This document shows, one piece after another, positions 39,968-50,410 of a DNA stretch of 64,000 nt. Below the pieces are notes generated by a model, which searched no databases, was not told the DNA's origin, and worked only from the letters and a program-made list of their open reading frames with translations. The DNA is taken from assembly GCF_946478955.1 (NCBI RefSeq), contig NZ_CAMLDL010000001.1, positions 62,001 through 126,000 on the forward strand, written 5' to 3'. Made by a program: the position numbers and the translations under genes. The stretch is from an uncultured Sphingomonas sp. (lineage in GTDB: Bacteria; Pseudomonadota; Alphaproteobacteria; Sphingomonadales; Sphingomonadaceae). Position 1 is the stretch's first letter; each line of letters opens with the position of its first letter.

Positions 39968-41520
39968 CAGTGGGCTTCCCCGTGAGTGGTGTCAGCTGCG
40001 CCATGTTCAGACGACGGCGCAGGATTGCCTTTGGTAAGATGGGCATCGCCATCCGGCTTGGCGGGCTCAAGCCGCTCCAGCAGGCGGCCGACGTCATTGC
40101 GCATCGGCTTCAGGAACGATTCGGGATATACGCCCATCCACAGCACCGCTGCGGCAATCGGCCCAAGCAGCCACAGTTCCCGCATGTCGAGATCCGGCAT
40201 GGCGGCCGCGTCCGCATGCTTCTGCGCGCCATAACAAATGCGCCAATACAGATAGAGCATATAGGCGGCGCCAAGAATGATGCCGCTCGTTGCGAAAATG
40301 GCCGCCCAACTGGACATCTCATAGGTGCCCATCAGCGACAGGAATTCACCCGGGAAATTGCTAAGGCCAGGAAGGCCGACGCTCGCCATGGTGAAGACCA
40401 TGAAGAAGAAGGCATATTTCGGCATGTTGGTGGCAAGCCCGCCATAGCGCGAAATCTCGCGGGTATGCAGCCGGTCGTAGATGACACCGACGCACAGGAA
40501 CAGCGCGCCCGACACCAGACCGTGGCCGAGCATGACCATCAGGCCGCCCTCAATCCCCTGCCGGTTGAAGGCGAACAGCCCGAAGGTCACGAATGCCATG
40601 TGCGCAACCGATGAGTAAGCAATCAGTTTCTTCATGTCGCGCTGGACCAGCGCAGTCAGCGAGGTTGCGACAACGGCAATCCCGCTAAGCGTGAATACCA
40701 GTGGCACGAAATGCGCGGATGCTTCCGGGAACATAGGCAAGCTGAACCGAACGAAGCCGTAGCCGCCCATTTTCAGCAAGACACCGGCCAGAATGACAGA
40801 GCCCGCTGTCGGCGCCTGCACGTGCGCGTCGGGAAGCCAGGTGTGGACCGGCCACATCGGTACCTTGACGGCGAAGCTGGCGAAGAAGGCAAGCCATAAC
40901 CACCACTGCAGTTCTGGCGCGAAATTGGACTGCATCAACACCGGGATCGACGTCGTTCCGGCCTTATCGATCATCACCAGCATGGCGATCAGCATCAGCA
41001 CCGAGCCGGCGAGCGTGTAGAGGAAGAATTTATACGATGCCTTAATCCGTTCGGCGCCGCCCCAAATGCCGATGATGAGATACATCGGGATCAGGCCGCC
41101 TTCGAAGAAAATGTAGAATAGGAGCAGGTCCTGCGCCGCGAAAACGCCGATCATCAGCGCCTCCATCAACAGGAAGGCCGCCATATATTCCGGCACGCGT
41201 TTTTCGATTGAGCGCCAGGACGCGCCGATACAGATCGGCATCAGGAACACCGACAGGACGATCAGCAATAGAGCAATGCCGTCAATGCCGAGTGCGTAAT
41301 TTACCCCGCCCCCAATCGCGTGAAGTTCCTGAAACTGCCACTGCGGACCGTCCGGATTGTAGGCCGCCCATAGCGCCACGCCGAGCGCGAAGTCGGCCAG
41401 CGTTGCGATAAGCGCGATCCATCGAGCGCCGTTGGCGGTCAAGAACAGCGCGATGATCCCCGCAATAAGCGGGATCGCGATCATAATGGAAAGGATCGGA
41501 AGTCCGCTCATTTGACCCAC
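39967..41520 (-). CDS. nuoM: NADH-quinone oxidoreductase subunit M
   Basis: 517 residues, proton-pumping antiporter-like subunit. Diagnostic segments are FYIFFEGGLIPMYLIIGIWGG, KVPMWPVHTWLPDAHVQAPT and AYSSVAHMAFVTFGLF. The C-terminus has a His-rich hydrophilic tail (EHGAADTTHGEAH). Overlaps nuoL's end by 13 bases and shares one base with nuoN. Confidence 0.97.
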   Translation of the reverse strand: MGQMSGLPILSIMIAIPLIAGIIALFLTANGARWIALIATLADFALGVALWAAYNPDGPQWQFQELHAIGGGVNYALGIDGIALLLIVLSVFLMPICIGASWRSIEKRVPEYMAAFLLMEALMIGVFAAQDLLLFYIFFEGGLIPMYLIIGIWGGAERIKASYKFFLYTLAGSVLMLIAMLVMIDKAGTTSIPVLMQSNFAPELQWWLWLAFFASFAVKVPMWPVHTWLPDAHVQAPTAGSVILAGVLLKMGGYGFVRFSLPMFPEASAHFVPLVFTLSGIAVVATSLTALVQRDMKKLIAYSSVAHMAFVTFGLFAFNRQGIEGGLMVMLGHGLVSGALFLCVGVIYDRLHTREISRYGGLATNMPKYAFFFMVFTMASVGLPGLSNFPGEFLSLMGTYEMSSWAAIFATSGIILGAAYMLYLYWRICYGAQKHADAAAMPDLDMRELWLLGPIAAAVLWMGVYPESFLKPMRNDVGRLLERLEPAKPDGDAHLTKGNPAPSSEHGAADTTHGEAH

Positions 41521-43586
41521 CAGAAGACCCAGGTCGCCGCGCCGATCAGGCCGAGCAACATCACCAGGGCGTAGCTATAGATAAATCCGGATTGCAGCCG
41601 GGTTGTGATCTTGTTTCCAGTTGCAACCACGACGGCGGCACCGTGCGGGCCGAACCGATCGATCGTGTCTTCATCCACCTTGTGCCAGAAGAATCGACCG
41701 AGCGCGAAGGCGGGCCTGACGAACAGGAAATCGTACAATTCGTCGAAATACCATTTGTGCATCAGGAACTTATGCAGCTGCGGGAACATCGCGACAAAGT
41801 GCGCTGGTGCGTCCGGTTTCACGATGTAGTTGCGATAGGCAATGCCAAGACCAATGAGCATCACGATGGCCGGTGCCAGTTTCACCCAAAGCGGCACCTC
41901 ATGCATGGCATGGGCGAGATGTTCGCTGAAGGCCAGGCTGCCCTTCCAGAATTCGGCGCCCGCTTCCGGTTCGACGAAATAATAATGGAAAGCAAAACCG
42001 GCAAATATCGCGCCCAAGGACAGCAGCGCCAGCGGCACAAGCATCGTCCACGGGCTTTCATGCGGGTGATAGCCAGCGGTTCCCTCAACCGTTTTGTGTC
42101 CATGGTCGTGGGCGCTGTCATTGTCGGATGACATGACCGACTGATCCTCATGCTCATGGTGAACGGCATGCTGGATATGTTCCGACCCGGCCCAACGTGC
42201 CTTGCCAAAGAAAGTCAGGAAGATCAGCCGCCAGCTGTAGAAGCTGGTGAGCAGGGCCGCCACAATTCCGACCCAGAAGGCGATCGTGCCATGAACGCTT
42301 CCGCTGGCAAAAGCGCTCTCAAGGATCGCATCCTTTGAATAGAAGCCAGCGAAACCAAATATGGCCGACGGGTGCGCCGAGAAAATATTGAGAATCCCGA
42401 CGCCGGTGATTGCAAGCGTGCCCGCGATCATCGCCCAAAAGGTGAACGGGATCTCTTTCCGCAGCGCGCCATAATAGCGCATGTCCTGTTCATGGTGCAT
42501 CGCGTGGATGACCGAGCCTGCGCCAAGGAACAGAAGTGCCTTGAAGAAAGCGTGCGTAAAGAGGTGGAACATCGCCGCGCCATATGCACCGACGCCCGCC
42601 GCAAAGAACATATATCCAAGCTGCGAACAGGTCGAATAGGCGATCACCCGCTTGATGTCGTTTTGCACCGTGCCAACGGTAGCGGCGAAGAAGCAGGTTG
42701 CCGCGCCGATGACAGTCACAACCGTCATCGCGGTTTCCGATGTGTTGAACATCGGCGACAGGCGGCAGACCATGAACACGCCTGCAGTCACCATGGTCGC
42801 GGCGTGGATCAGGGCGCTGACCGGGGTCGGCCCTTCCATCGCATCGGGAAGCCAGGTGTGGAGACCCAGCTGCGCCGACTTACCCATCGCGCCAACGAAC
42901 AGCAGCAGACAGAGGAGGGTCATCGTGTCGACCCGCATTCCGGCAAAGCCGATGGTCGACCCCGCCATGTCCGGCGCGGCGGCGAGGATCGCCGGGATGC
43001 TGACCGTTCCAAACACCAGGAAGGTACCGAAAATACCAAGCGAGAAGCCGAAATCGCCAACGCGGTTGACAACAAATGCCTTCAGCGCGGCCGCGTTGGC
43101 CGATGGTTTCTGATACCAGAAACCGATGAGGAGATAGGACGCCAGACCAACGCCTTCCCACCCAAAGAACATCTGCACCAGGCTGTCCGCCGTCACCAGC
43201 ATGAGCATGGCGAAGGTGAACAGCGACAGATAGGCGAAGAAGCGGGGCTGCGACGGATCTTCATCCATATACCCCCAGCTGTAGAGATGGACGAGGCTGG
43301 ACACCGTCGTCACCACAACCAACATCACCGCTGTCAGCGCATCGACGCGCAGCGCCCAATCGACGTTGAGCGCGCCGCTTTCGATGAACTTCAGCACCGG
43401 CACGACCTGCTCCGCGGCGCTACCGCTCATGTAGGAGAAGAAGATCGGCCAACTAAGCGCGCAACTCGCAAACAGGGCGCCGGTCGTGATGACCTTTGCT
43501 GGCACCTTGCCGATTATGCGTCCGCCCAATCCCGCAACGATGGCGGCGAGAAGCGGCAGGAAAACGATGAGGAGAATGGGGTGCAT
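41508..43586 (-). CDS. nuoL: NADH-quinone oxidoreductase subunit L
   Basis: 692 residues, the largest antiporter-like subunit, ending in the long lateral helix. Segments: FFGWEGVGLASYLLIGFWY, KSAQLGLHTWLPDAMEGPTPVS and ACSQ-type YSTCSQLGYMFFA. A His/Asp-rich loop (HAVHHEHEDQSVMSSDNDSAHDHG) at about 470-500 is longer than in E. coli. Pumps protons at the distal membrane arm. Confidence 0.97.
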   Translation of the reverse strand: MHPILLIVFLPLLAAIVAGLGGRIIGKVPAKVITTGALFASCALSWPIFFSYMSGSAAEQVVPVLKFIESGALNVDWALRVDALTAVMLVVVTTVSSLVHLYSWGYMDEDPSQPRFFAYLSLFTFAMLMLVTADSLVQMFFGWEGVGLASYLLIGFWYQKPSANAAALKAFVVNRVGDFGFSLGIFGTFLVFGTVSIPAILAAAPDMAGSTIGFAGMRVDTMTLLCLLLFVGAMGKSAQLGLHTWLPDAMEGPTPVSALIHAATMVTAGVFMVCRLSPMFNTSETAMTVVTVIGAATCFFAATVGTVQNDIKRVIAYSTCSQLGYMFFAAGVGAYGAAMFHLFTHAFFKALLFLGAGSVIHAMHHEQDMRYYGALRKEIPFTFWAMIAGTLAITGVGILNIFSAHPSAIFGFAGFYSKDAILESAFASGSVHGTIAFWVGIVAALLTSFYSWRLIFLTFFGKARWAGSEHIQHAVHHEHEDQSVMSSDNDSAHDHGHKTVEGTAGYHPHESPWTMLVPLALLSLGAIFAGFAFHYYFVEPEAGAEFWKGSLAFSEHLAHAMHEVPLWVKLAPAIVMLIGLGIAYRNYIVKPDAPAHFVAMFPQLHKFLMHKWYFDELYDFLFVRPAFALGRFFWHKVDEDTIDRFGPHGAAVVVATGNKITTRLQSGFIYSYALVMLLGLIGAATWVFWWVK

Positions 43587-43891
43587 TAGCCCTTCATCCG
43601 ATCAGCGGCGTCGACGGCGATGGTGCCGGTGCGACGGAAGAAGATGACAAGGATCGCCAGACCGATTGCCGCCTCTGCGGCAGCGACGGTCAGGACGAAC
43701 ATGGCGAATATCTGCCCCGTCAGATCGCCCAGAAAGGCGCTGAATGCCACCAGGTTGATGTTGACCGCGAGCAGGATGAGCTCAATCGCCATCAGCATCA
43801 GGATGATGTTGCGGCGGTTGATGAAGATTCCGAACACACCCAGCGTGAACAGGATCGCGGACACCGCAAGGTAATGGGTTAGACCAATCAC
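43586..43891 (-). CDS. nuoK: NADH-quinone oxidoreductase subunit K
   Basis: 101 residues, three membrane helices. The conserved membrane glutamates occur in [13 protein letters not shown] and [14 protein letters not shown]. Part of the membrane arm near the Q module. Overlaps nuoJ by four bases and touches nuoL. Confidence 0.97.
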   Translation of the reverse strand: MIGLTHYLAVSAILFTLGVFGIFINRRNIILMLMAIELILLAVNINLVAFSAFLGDLTGQIFAMFVLTVAAAEAAIGLAILVIFFRRTGTIAVDAADRMKG

Positions 43892-44493
43892 AGTTTCATC
43901 CCCTCACCCACGCCCGGATTGAGCGTCTTGATCGCGGTCTTCGGATCGGTATCGACCTGACGCGAAACCTTCTGGCCGCGCACATCCGCCCGTCGGCGAT
44001 GGGTCAGCACAATCGCGCCGATCATGGCGACCAGCAAAATCAGGCCGGCCAATTCGAACGGCATCAGAAAGCGGCTATACAAAAGCTCACCCACGGCCTC
44101 GATATTCGGCTTGCTGCCGTCCACCGGCTTGGCGACCTCCGCGACTGGGCCCGCCTTGAACGCCGACAGCGCAACGATCAATTCGGTCAGCAGAACGGCG
44201 GCAATCATCAGACCGAACGGCAGGTTCTTCGTAAAGCCGCTGCGCAAGCTGGCGAAGTCGATGTTCAGCATCATGACGACGAACAGGAACAAGACCGCGA
44301 CCGCGCCGACATAGACGATGACGAGCAGCATCGCGATGAATTCCGCGCCGAGGAGGACCATTAGACCCGCCGCGTTAAAGAAAGCGACGATCAACCACAG
44401 GACAGAGTGGACCGGGTTGCGCGCAAAGATAACCAGGATCGCTGAAGCGATGGTCAATCCCGCGAACAGATAAAAGGCGATAAGAGCGATCAT
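43888..44493 (-). CDS. nuoJ: NADH-quinone oxidoreductase subunit J
   Basis: 201 residues, five helices. [23 protein letters not shown] contains the conserved pi-bulge helix. The C-terminal tail is hydrophilic. It is separated from nuoI by 138 bases, the widest gap of the operon, which is filled largely by a palindromic repeat. Confidence 0.96.
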   Translation of the reverse strand: MIALIAFYLFAGLTIASAILVIFARNPVHSVLWLIVAFFNAAGLMVLLGAEFIAMLLVIVYVGAVAVLFLFVVMMLNIDFASLRSGFTKNLPFGLMIAAVLLTELIVALSAFKAGPVAEVAKPVDGSKPNIEAVGELLYSRFLMPFELAGLILLVAMIGAIVLTHRRRADVRGQKVSRQVDTDPKTAIKTLNPGVGEGMKL

Positions 44494-44510
44494 GACGGCT
44501 CCTTCAAGCC

Positions 44511-44588
44511 GTCACCCCTGCGAAGGCGGAGGTCCCGCTGCCTTAAGGCAATGAAAGGCACGGGATTCCCGCTTCCGCAGGAATGACG
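44511..44588. repeat. Palindromic repeat between nuoI and nuoJ
   Basis: GTCACCCCTGCGAAGGCGGAGG at 44511-44532 faces CCCGCTTCCGCAGGAATGACG at 44568-44588; arms are complementary with few mismatches and a Thr-like centre (CCTTAAGG at 44541-44548). It has the same family sequence as the element inside fmt (12481-12572). Transcribed in the nuo mRNA, it would form a hairpin that could alter mRNA decay or the I:J ratio. Confidence 0.8.
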
Positions 44589-44631
44589 AATAAGGTTCAC
44601 AATAAGCCCCTGTTTCACTGGTCGCCCGCCC

Positions 44632-45114
44632 CTACCGATACGCCGCATCAGCGGCAAGGTTGGCGGCGATGGCCTGTTCCCAGCGGTCGCCGTTGGCCAG
44701 CAGCTTGGCCTTGTCATAGAGCAATTCCTCGCGCGTTTCGGTCGCGAATTCGCTGTTCGGCCCTTCGACGATGGCGTCGACCGGGCAGGCTTCCTGACAC
44801 AGGCCGCAATAGATGCATTTGACCATGTCGATGTCATAGCGGGTCGTCCGGCGGCTGCCGTCGGCGCGCGGTTCGGCTTCGATGGTGATCGCCTGCGCCG
44901 GGCAAATCGCCTCGCACAGCTTGCACGCGATGCAGCGTTCCTCGCCATTGGGATAGCGGCGCAGCGCATGCTCCCCGCGAAACCGCGGGCTCATCGCGTT
45001 GCGCTCATAAGGGTAGTTGATGGTGTCCTTCGCCTTGAAGAAATATTTCAGCGTCAGGGCGTGCGCCTTGACGAATTCCCACAGGGTAAAGGCCTTGATG
45101 GTGCGCGCGATCAT
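44632..45114 (-). CDS. nuoI: NADH-quinone oxidoreductase subunit I
   Basis: 160 residues. Two [4Fe-4S] motifs, [16 protein letters not shown] and [16 protein letters not shown], bind clusters N6a and N6b that pass electrons to N2 in NuoB. Overlaps nuoH by four bases. Standard length. Confidence 0.98.
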   Translation of the reverse strand: MIARTIKAFTLWEFVKAHALTLKYFFKAKDTINYPYERNAMSPRFRGEHALRRYPNGEERCIACKLCEAICPAQAITIEAEPRADGSRRTTRYDIDMVKCIYCGLCQEACPVDAIVEGPNSEFATETREELLYDKAKLLANGDRWEQAIAANLAADAAYR

Positions 45115-46166
45115 GCGCCTACTCCAAACTTGGTCAGCATCAGCCAGCCGCTGATCAGGAAGACGAACAGCAGGCTCAGCGGCAGGAAGATTTTCCAGCC
45201 GAGGCGCATCAGCTGGTCATAGCGGTAGCGCGGGACGGTTGCCTTGACCCAGCCGAAGCAGAAGAAGACCACCAGCATCTTGATGAAAAGCCAGATGATG
45301 CCCGGCACGGCATAGAGCGGCGACCAGTTGATCGGCGGCAGATAACCGCCGAGGAACAGGATCGACACCAGCGCGGTCATCAGGATGACGTTGGCATATT
45401 CGCCCAGCCAGAACAGCGCGAAGCTCATCGACGAATATTCAGTCTGGTGCCCCGCAACCAGCTCGCTCTCCGCCTCGACCAGGTCGAACGGGGTGCGGAA
45501 GGTTTCGGCCATGGCGCTGATGAAGAACACCACGAACATCGGGAACAAGAGCGGCTTCAGCGCGAAAGCGTTGACCAGCCCGAACAGCGACGCGCCCTTC
45601 TGCGCTTCGACGATGTCGCTAAGATTGAAGGTGCCCGCATAGAGCACGACGCAGATGAGGACGAAGCCGATCGAGACTTCATAGCTGACCATCTGCGCGG
45701 CGGCGCGAATGGCGGAAAAGAAGGGATATTTGGAGTTGGAGGCCCAACCCGCGAGGATCACGCCGTACACACCGATGGAGCTAGCGGCCAAAATGTAGAG
45801 CAAGCCGACATTGATGTCAGTCAGGACCACGCCGTCCGCAAACGGCACCACCGCCCAAACGATCAAGGCAACCGTAAAGGTGATGATCGGCGCGAGGATG
45901 AACAGGCCTTTGTTGGCGCTGGTCGGGATAATGGTTTCCTTGAGGAAGACCTTAAGCCCGTCGGCAAAGCTCTGAAGCAACCCCCAGGGGCCAACCACGT
46001 TCGGGCCCCGGCGCAGCGCAATGGCGGCCCAAATCTTGCGTTCCGCATAAATGATCATCGCCACGGCGAGCATTAGCGGAAGGGCAATCGCGAGGATGCC
46101 AACGATCGTCGCAAGGAACCACGACCAGTCGTAATTGATGCCCCAACTTTCGAACCAACCCGTCAT
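45111..46166 (-). CDS. nuoH: NADH-quinone oxidoreductase subunit H
   Basis: 351 residues, about eight helices, forms part of the quinone cavity. Conserved segments: [55 protein letters not shown] and [16 protein letters not shown]. Overlaps nuoG by four bases. Confidence 0.98.
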   Translation of the reverse strand: MTGWFESWGINYDWSWFLATIVGILAIALPLMLAVAMIIYAERKIWAAIALRRGPNVVGPWGLLQSFADGLKVFLKETIIPTSANKGLFILAPIITFTVALIVWAVVPFADGVVLTDINVGLLYILAASSIGVYGVILAGWASNSKYPFFSAIRAAAQMVSYEVSIGFVLICVVLYAGTFNLSDIVEAQKGASLFGLVNAFALKPLLFPMFVVFFISAMAETFRTPFDLVEAESELVAGHQTEYSSMSFALFWLGEYANVILMTALVSILFLGGYLPPINWSPLYAVPGIIWLFIKMLVVFFCFGWVKATVPRYRYDQLMRLGWKIFLPLSLLFVFLISGWLMLTKFGVGA

Positions 46167-48172
46167 TCCGCGGCCTCCGCAAAGTCGACACCGTGGAGGA
46201 TTTCCTCGGAGCAGCGTTTCATCGTCGGGCTTGCGCGGCAGATGCTGTTGGTGATGTAGAAATCCGCGATTGGATACGTCACCGGACCGCTGGCCTTCGC
46301 ATCCAGCTTCGGCGGGTTCCAGCCGAGGTCGAGGATCGTCCCCTCTTCCGCGCCCAGCGCCGGCGTGTCGGCAATCATCGCCGCGCGAAGCTGGTCAAAG
46401 CGGTCGAATGGCAAGGGCTTGCCGATGAGGTCGGACAGCGCGCGCAGGATCGTCCAGTCTTCGCGGGCATCGCCCGGCGCGAAAGCGGCGCGCTCGCCGC
46501 GCTGGACCCGGCCCTCGATGTTGACCCAGGTGCCATGCTTCTCGCTGTAGGCTGCACCCGGCAGGACCAGGTCGGCGGTCTTCGCGCCACGGTCGCCGTG
46601 GTGGCCGATATAAACCTTGTAGGCATCGGGGAACGCATCTTCCGCCACCTCGTCCGCGCCGAGCAGGATCACCAGTTCTGGCTTCGCCTTCTGGATGTCC
46701 TTCAGCCCGCCCTTCTGCGCGTAGCCGAGCATCAGCCCCGCCATCCGCGCCGCAGCGGTGTGGAGGACGTTGAAGCCATTGTGGCCGTCCTTGATAAACG
46801 CCGTCGACGCCGCAATCGCCGCACCCAGCGCACTCTTGCCGAGCGCGCCCGGACCGACGATCATCACCGGCCTCTCCGCATTCTTGATCGCGTCAGCGGC
46901 CGCCTTGGGCAGCTTGCCGAGCAGCGACAGATCATCGCCGAGCCACTCGACGTCATAGGCCAGATCAACCTGCGGACCGATGGCAAACACCTTCGCGCCG
47001 CGACGAACCGCCTTGCGAACACGGGTGTTCACCAGCGCAGCTTCCCACCGCAGATTGGTGCCAACCAGCAGCACGACATCGGCGTTCTCGACCTCGGCAA
47101 TCGGCGTATTGAACCGCACCGCGCCGAGCGAGGAGACGTCATAGTCGAGACCGGTCTGACGACCTTCAAGCAGCTTGGAACCCGCGCCAGCGAGCAGCGC
47201 CTTGGCGGCGTACATCGTCTCGGCATCGAGCATATCGCCAGCAACTGCCGCGACCTTGCTTCCGGCCTTTTTGAACTGCTTGGCGAAGGCATCGAGCGCC
47301 TCGCCCCAGCTGGCTTCCTGCAACTTGCCCTTCACGCGGACCCACGGACGATCAAGCCGCCCGCGCACCAGCGCGTCGACATGGTGGCGCGTCTTGTCGT
47401 GCGCCCATTCCTCGTTCACCGCGTCGTTAATGCGCGGCAGGATGCGCATGACCTGGCGGCCACGCACGTCCATGCGGATGTTGGTGCCAACGGCATCCAT
47501 CACATCGACACCCGGAACCTTGAGAAGCTCCCACGGGCGCGCTTCAAAGCTGTAGGGGCGGCTGAGCAACGCCCCGACCGGGCACAGGTCGACGAGATTG
47601 CCCGATAGCTCGGTCTTGATCGCGGTGTCGAGGAAGCTCGTCACCTGGCAATCCTCACCGCGATAGAGCATGCCCATCTGCGGCGTCCCGGCGACCTCTT
47701 CGGTGAAGCGGATGCAGCGGGTGCACTGGATGCAGCGGGTCATCGACGTCTTGACGATCGGGCCCATATATTTGTCGTCGACCGCGCGCTTATTCTCTTC
47801 GTAGCGCGAGCCCGACCGGCCATAGGCCATCGCCTGATCCTGAAGGTCGCATTCGCCACCCTGATCGCAGATCGGGCAGTCGAGAGGGTGGTTGATGAGC
47901 AGAAACTCCATCACCCCTTCGCGCGCCTTCTTGACCATCGGCGTGTCGGTGCGGATCATCTGACCCTCGGCGGCGGGTAGCGCGCACGACGCCTGCGGCT
48001 TCGGCGGCCCCGGCGCCACTTCGACCAGGCACATGCGGCAATTGCCGGCGATGGAAAGGCGCTCGTGATAGCAGAAGCGCGGAATTTCCTTCCCCGCCAG
48101 CTCGCACGCCTGCAACACGGTCGCGCCTTGCGGAACCTCTAGCTCAACGCCGTCTACGGTGACTTTAGGCAT
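46163..48172 (-). CDS. nuoG: NADH-quinone oxidoreductase subunit G
   Basis: 669 residues. N-terminal [2Fe-2S] motif [15 protein letters not shown], the HxxC/CxxC motif [18 protein letters not shown], and [10 protein letters not shown] for [4Fe-4S] N4. The rest is a molybdopterin-oxidoreductase-like domain that lacks the cofactor, with length typical of alphaproteobacterial NuoG. Shares one base with nuoF. Confidence 0.97.
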   Translation of the reverse strand: MPKVTVDGVELEVPQGATVLQACELAGKEIPRFCYHERLSIAGNCRMCLVEVAPGPPKPQASCALPAAEGQMIRTDTPMVKKAREGVMEFLLINHPLDCPICDQGGECDLQDQAMAYGRSGSRYEENKRAVDDKYMGPIVKTSMTRCIQCTRCIRFTEEVAGTPQMGMLYRGEDCQVTSFLDTAIKTELSGNLVDLCPVGALLSRPYSFEARPWELLKVPGVDVMDAVGTNIRMDVRGRQVMRILPRINDAVNEEWAHDKTRHHVDALVRGRLDRPWVRVKGKLQEASWGEALDAFAKQFKKAGSKVAAVAGDMLDAETMYAAKALLAGAGSKLLEGRQTGLDYDVSSLGAVRFNTPIAEVENADVVLLVGTNLRWEAALVNTRVRKAVRRGAKVFAIGPQVDLAYDVEWLGDDLSLLGKLPKAAADAIKNAERPVMIVGPGALGKSALGAAIAASTAFIKDGHNGFNVLHTAAARMAGLMLGYAQKGGLKDIQKAKPELVILLGADEVAEDAFPDAYKVYIGHHGDRGAKTADLVLPGAAYSEKHGTWVNIEGRVQRGERAAFAPGDAREDWTILRALSDLIGKPLPFDRFDQLRAAMIADTPALGAEEGTILDLGWNPPKLDAKASGPVTYPIADFYITNSICRASPTMKRCSEEILHGVDFAEAAE

Positions 48173-49476
48173 TATTCAGCTGCCTCCCGCGCAGCTTCGC
48201 GCTCAATGATGCGGCGTTCGAGTTCGGGGCGGTAGTGGCGGATCAGGCCCTGGATCGGCCAGGCGGCGGCGTCGCCGAGGGCGCAGATGGTGTGGCCTTC
48301 GACCTGCTTGGTGACTTCGTAGAGCTGATCAATGTCGGCGATGTCCGCCTCGCCGTAGCGCAGCTTTTCCATCACCCGCCACATCCAGCCGGTGCCTTCG
48401 CGGCACGGCGTGCACTGGCCGCAGCTTTCATGCTTGTAGAAATAGCTGAGGCGGGCAATCGCGCGGACGACGTCGGTCGATTTGTCCATGACGATGACGG
48501 CGGCGGTGCCAAGGCCGGAGCCGAGCGCCTTCAGCCCGTCAAAGTCCATCGGCGCGTCCATGATTTCCTTGGCCGGAACCAACGGAACCGACGAACCGCC
48601 GGGGATGACGCACATGAGGTTATCCCAGCCGCCTTTAATGCCGCCCGCGTGCCGGTCGATCAGCTCGCGGAACGGGATCGACATGGTTTCTTCAACCACG
48701 CACGGCTTGTTCACATGGCCGCTGATCTGGAACAGCTTGGTGCCGGCGTTGCCATCGCGGCCGAAGCTTTTGAACCAGTCGGCGCCGCGGCGCAGGATCG
48801 TCGGGACAACCGCGATGCTTTCGACGTTGTTGACTGTGGTCGGGCAGCCATAAAGGCCCGCACCGGCCGGGAACGGCGGCTTCAGGCGCGGCTGGCCCTT
48901 CTTGCCCTCAAGGCTTTCCAGCATCGCGGTTTCTTCGCCGCAGATATAGGCGCCCGCACCGCGGTGAATGAAAATGTCAAAATCATAGCCCGACCCGCAG
49001 GCGTTCTTGCCGATCAATCCGGCGTCATAGGCCTCTGCCACGGCTTTGCGCATGACTTCGGTTTCGCGGATGAATTCGCCGCGAATGTAGATGTAGGCCG
49101 CGCGGGCCCGCATCGCATATCCGGCAAGAAGCGCGCCCTCGACCAGCTTTTGCGGGTCATGACGCATGATTTCGCGGTCCTTGCACGATCCTGGTTCGGA
49201 TTCGTCCGCGTTGACGACGAGAAAGTTGGGACGGCCCGCCGTCGGTTCCTTGGGCATGAAGCTCCACTTCATGCCAGTGGGGAAGCCCGCACCGCCGCGC
49301 CCGCGAAGACCGCTGTTCTTGACTTCTTCGATGATGGCATCCTGGCCGCGCTTCATCAGGCCCTTGGTGTCATCCCAATCGCCGCGCGCCATTGACGCCT
49401 TCAGATCGGCGGACTGGAAACCGTAAAGGTTGGTGAAAATGCGGTCCTTGTCAGGAAGCGGTGTGGTCGTGCCCAT
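48172..49476 (-). CDS. nuoF: NADH-quinone oxidoreductase subunit F
   Basis: 434 residues; binds FMN, NADH and one [4Fe-4S]. [13 protein letters not shown] is the NADH/FMN glycine-rich loop, [17 protein letters not shown] the FMN site, and [16 protein letters not shown] the cluster ligands. Entry point of electrons from NADH. Starts one base inside the stop of the small membrane protein gene. Confidence 0.98.
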   Translation of the reverse strand: MGTTTPLPDKDRIFTNLYGFQSADLKASMARGDWDDTKGLMKRGQDAIIEEVKNSGLRGRGGAGFPTGMKWSFMPKEPTAGRPNFLVVNADESEPGSCKDREIMRHDPQKLVEGALLAGYAMRARAAYIYIRGEFIRETEVMRKAVAEAYDAGLIGKNACGSGYDFDIFIHRGAGAYICGEETAMLESLEGKKGQPRLKPPFPAGAGLYGCPTTVNNVESIAVVPTILRRGADWFKSFGRDGNAGTKLFQISGHVNKPCVVEETMSIPFRELIDRHAGGIKGGWDNLMCVIPGGSSVPLVPAKEIMDAPMDFDGLKALGSGLGTAAVIVMDKSTDVVRAIARLSYFYKHESCGQCTPCREGTGWMWRVMEKLRYGEADIADIDQLYEVTKQVEGHTICALGDAAAWPIQGLIRHYRPELERRIIEREAAREAAE

Positions 49477-49745
49477 TAGCGCGCCCCCTCTGCCTGGCGG
49501 CGGCCATCTTCAAGACCGCGCTGATAGGCATCATCGACCGCCTTCTGCTGGTTCTTCACGGCCTCATGGTCCTCCACCTTATCCGCGAGGAAACGATAGA
49601 CGAGCCAGAAGGCGAGGATCGCCAACAGCAGTCCGATAACGTCGCTCATGACATTCACGGTGCCATGGAGCAGCCAGATGTTCAGCTTCAGCCCCAGATA
49701 GCCGACGATCAGCCCGACGATGAGGGCGATGATGACGCGTCCCAT
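49476..49745 (-). CDS. Small membrane protein between nuoE and nuoF
   Basis: 89 residues: two hydrophobic helices ([23 protein letters not shown] split by a short polar turn, and [19 protein letters not shown]) and a charged C-terminal helix ([20 protein letters not shown]). It is not a classical complex I subunit. Its ATG overlaps the nuoE TAA and its stop overlaps the nuoF ATG (both TAATG), so it is translated in step with the subunits. It could help assembly; no function is known to me. Confidence 0.75.
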   Translation of the reverse strand: MGRVIIALIVGLIVGYLGLKLNIWLLHGTVNVMSDVIGLLLAILAFWLVYRFLADKVEDHEAVKNQQKAVDDAYQRGLEDGRRQAEGAR

Positions 49746-50410
49746 TACCACTGCCCTCTATAGTCGTAGTTGCGTTCGGCCATCTTCTTCAGGGTCGTCG
49801 GGCCACCTTCCGGCGCGCTCGTCTGACGGTCGATCTGCGGGCCGGGCTTGGGGTGTTTGCCCTCGGCCAACGCGTCGATGATCAGGCCCATGCTTTCCTC
49901 GGTCAGATCTTCGTAATTATCGTCGTTGATCTGGACCATCGGCGCATTGGCGCAGGCGCCAAGGCATTCGACCTCGTTCAGCGTGAACAGGCCGTCATCG
50001 GTCGTCTTGCCCTTCACCATCCCGCGCTTCTTGCAGGCCGACAGGACATCGTCCGCACCGCGCAGCAGGCACGGCGTCGTGCCGCATACCTGAATGTGAA
50101 ATTTGCCGACTGGGACCAGGTTGAACATGGTGTAGAAGCTGGCGACCTCCATGATCATGATCGGCGGCGTGTCGAGTTCGCGCGCGACGAATTCGATAAC
50201 CGGCACCGGCAACCAACCCTGCGTTCCCGTCATCTCCCCCACCTGCCGCTGGGCAAGGTCAAGGAACGGGATCGACGCCGACATCTGCCGCCCCGCCGGA
50301 TAGCGCGCGACGATTTCCGCGGCCTGCTTGGCGTTGGCCGGAGACCAGGCAAAAGAACCCCACTCGGCGCGAAGTTCAGGGGTATCAGGGGCGAAGTGAC
50401 GCTCAGCCAT
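49745..50410 (-). CDS. nuoE: NADH-quinone oxidoreductase subunit E
   Basis: 221 residues. [2Fe-2S] cluster N1a is bound by CGTTPC and ECLGACANAP. An N-terminal helical domain is normal; the C-terminal tail (~40 residues, GKHPKPGPQIDRQTSAPEGG) extends beyond the E. coli protein as in other alphaproteobacteria. The ATG at 50410 overlaps the nuoD stop. Confidence 0.97.
   Translation of the reverse strand: MAERHFAPDTPELRAEWGSFAWSPANAKQAAEIVARYPAGRQMSASIPFLDLAQRQVGEMTGTQGWLPVPVIEFVARELDTPPIMIMEVASFYTMFNLVPVGKFHIQVCGTTPCLLRGADDVLSACKKRGMVKGKTTDDGLFTLNEVECLGACANAPMVQINDDNYEDLTEESMGLIIDALAEGKHPKPGPQIDRQTSAPEGGPTTLKKMAERNYDYRGQW

Noticed and set aside
42372..43589. Open frame of about 400 codons on the plus strand opposite nuoL
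   Set aside because: It has skewed His/Arg/Gln-rich composition, no recognisable motif and lies wholly opposite a clear NuoL; it is a product of GC-rich third positions.
46193..47608. Open frame of about 470 codons on the plus strand opposite nuoG
   Set aside because: Antisense to well-conserved NuoG, with Arg/His-rich non-natural composition and no family features.
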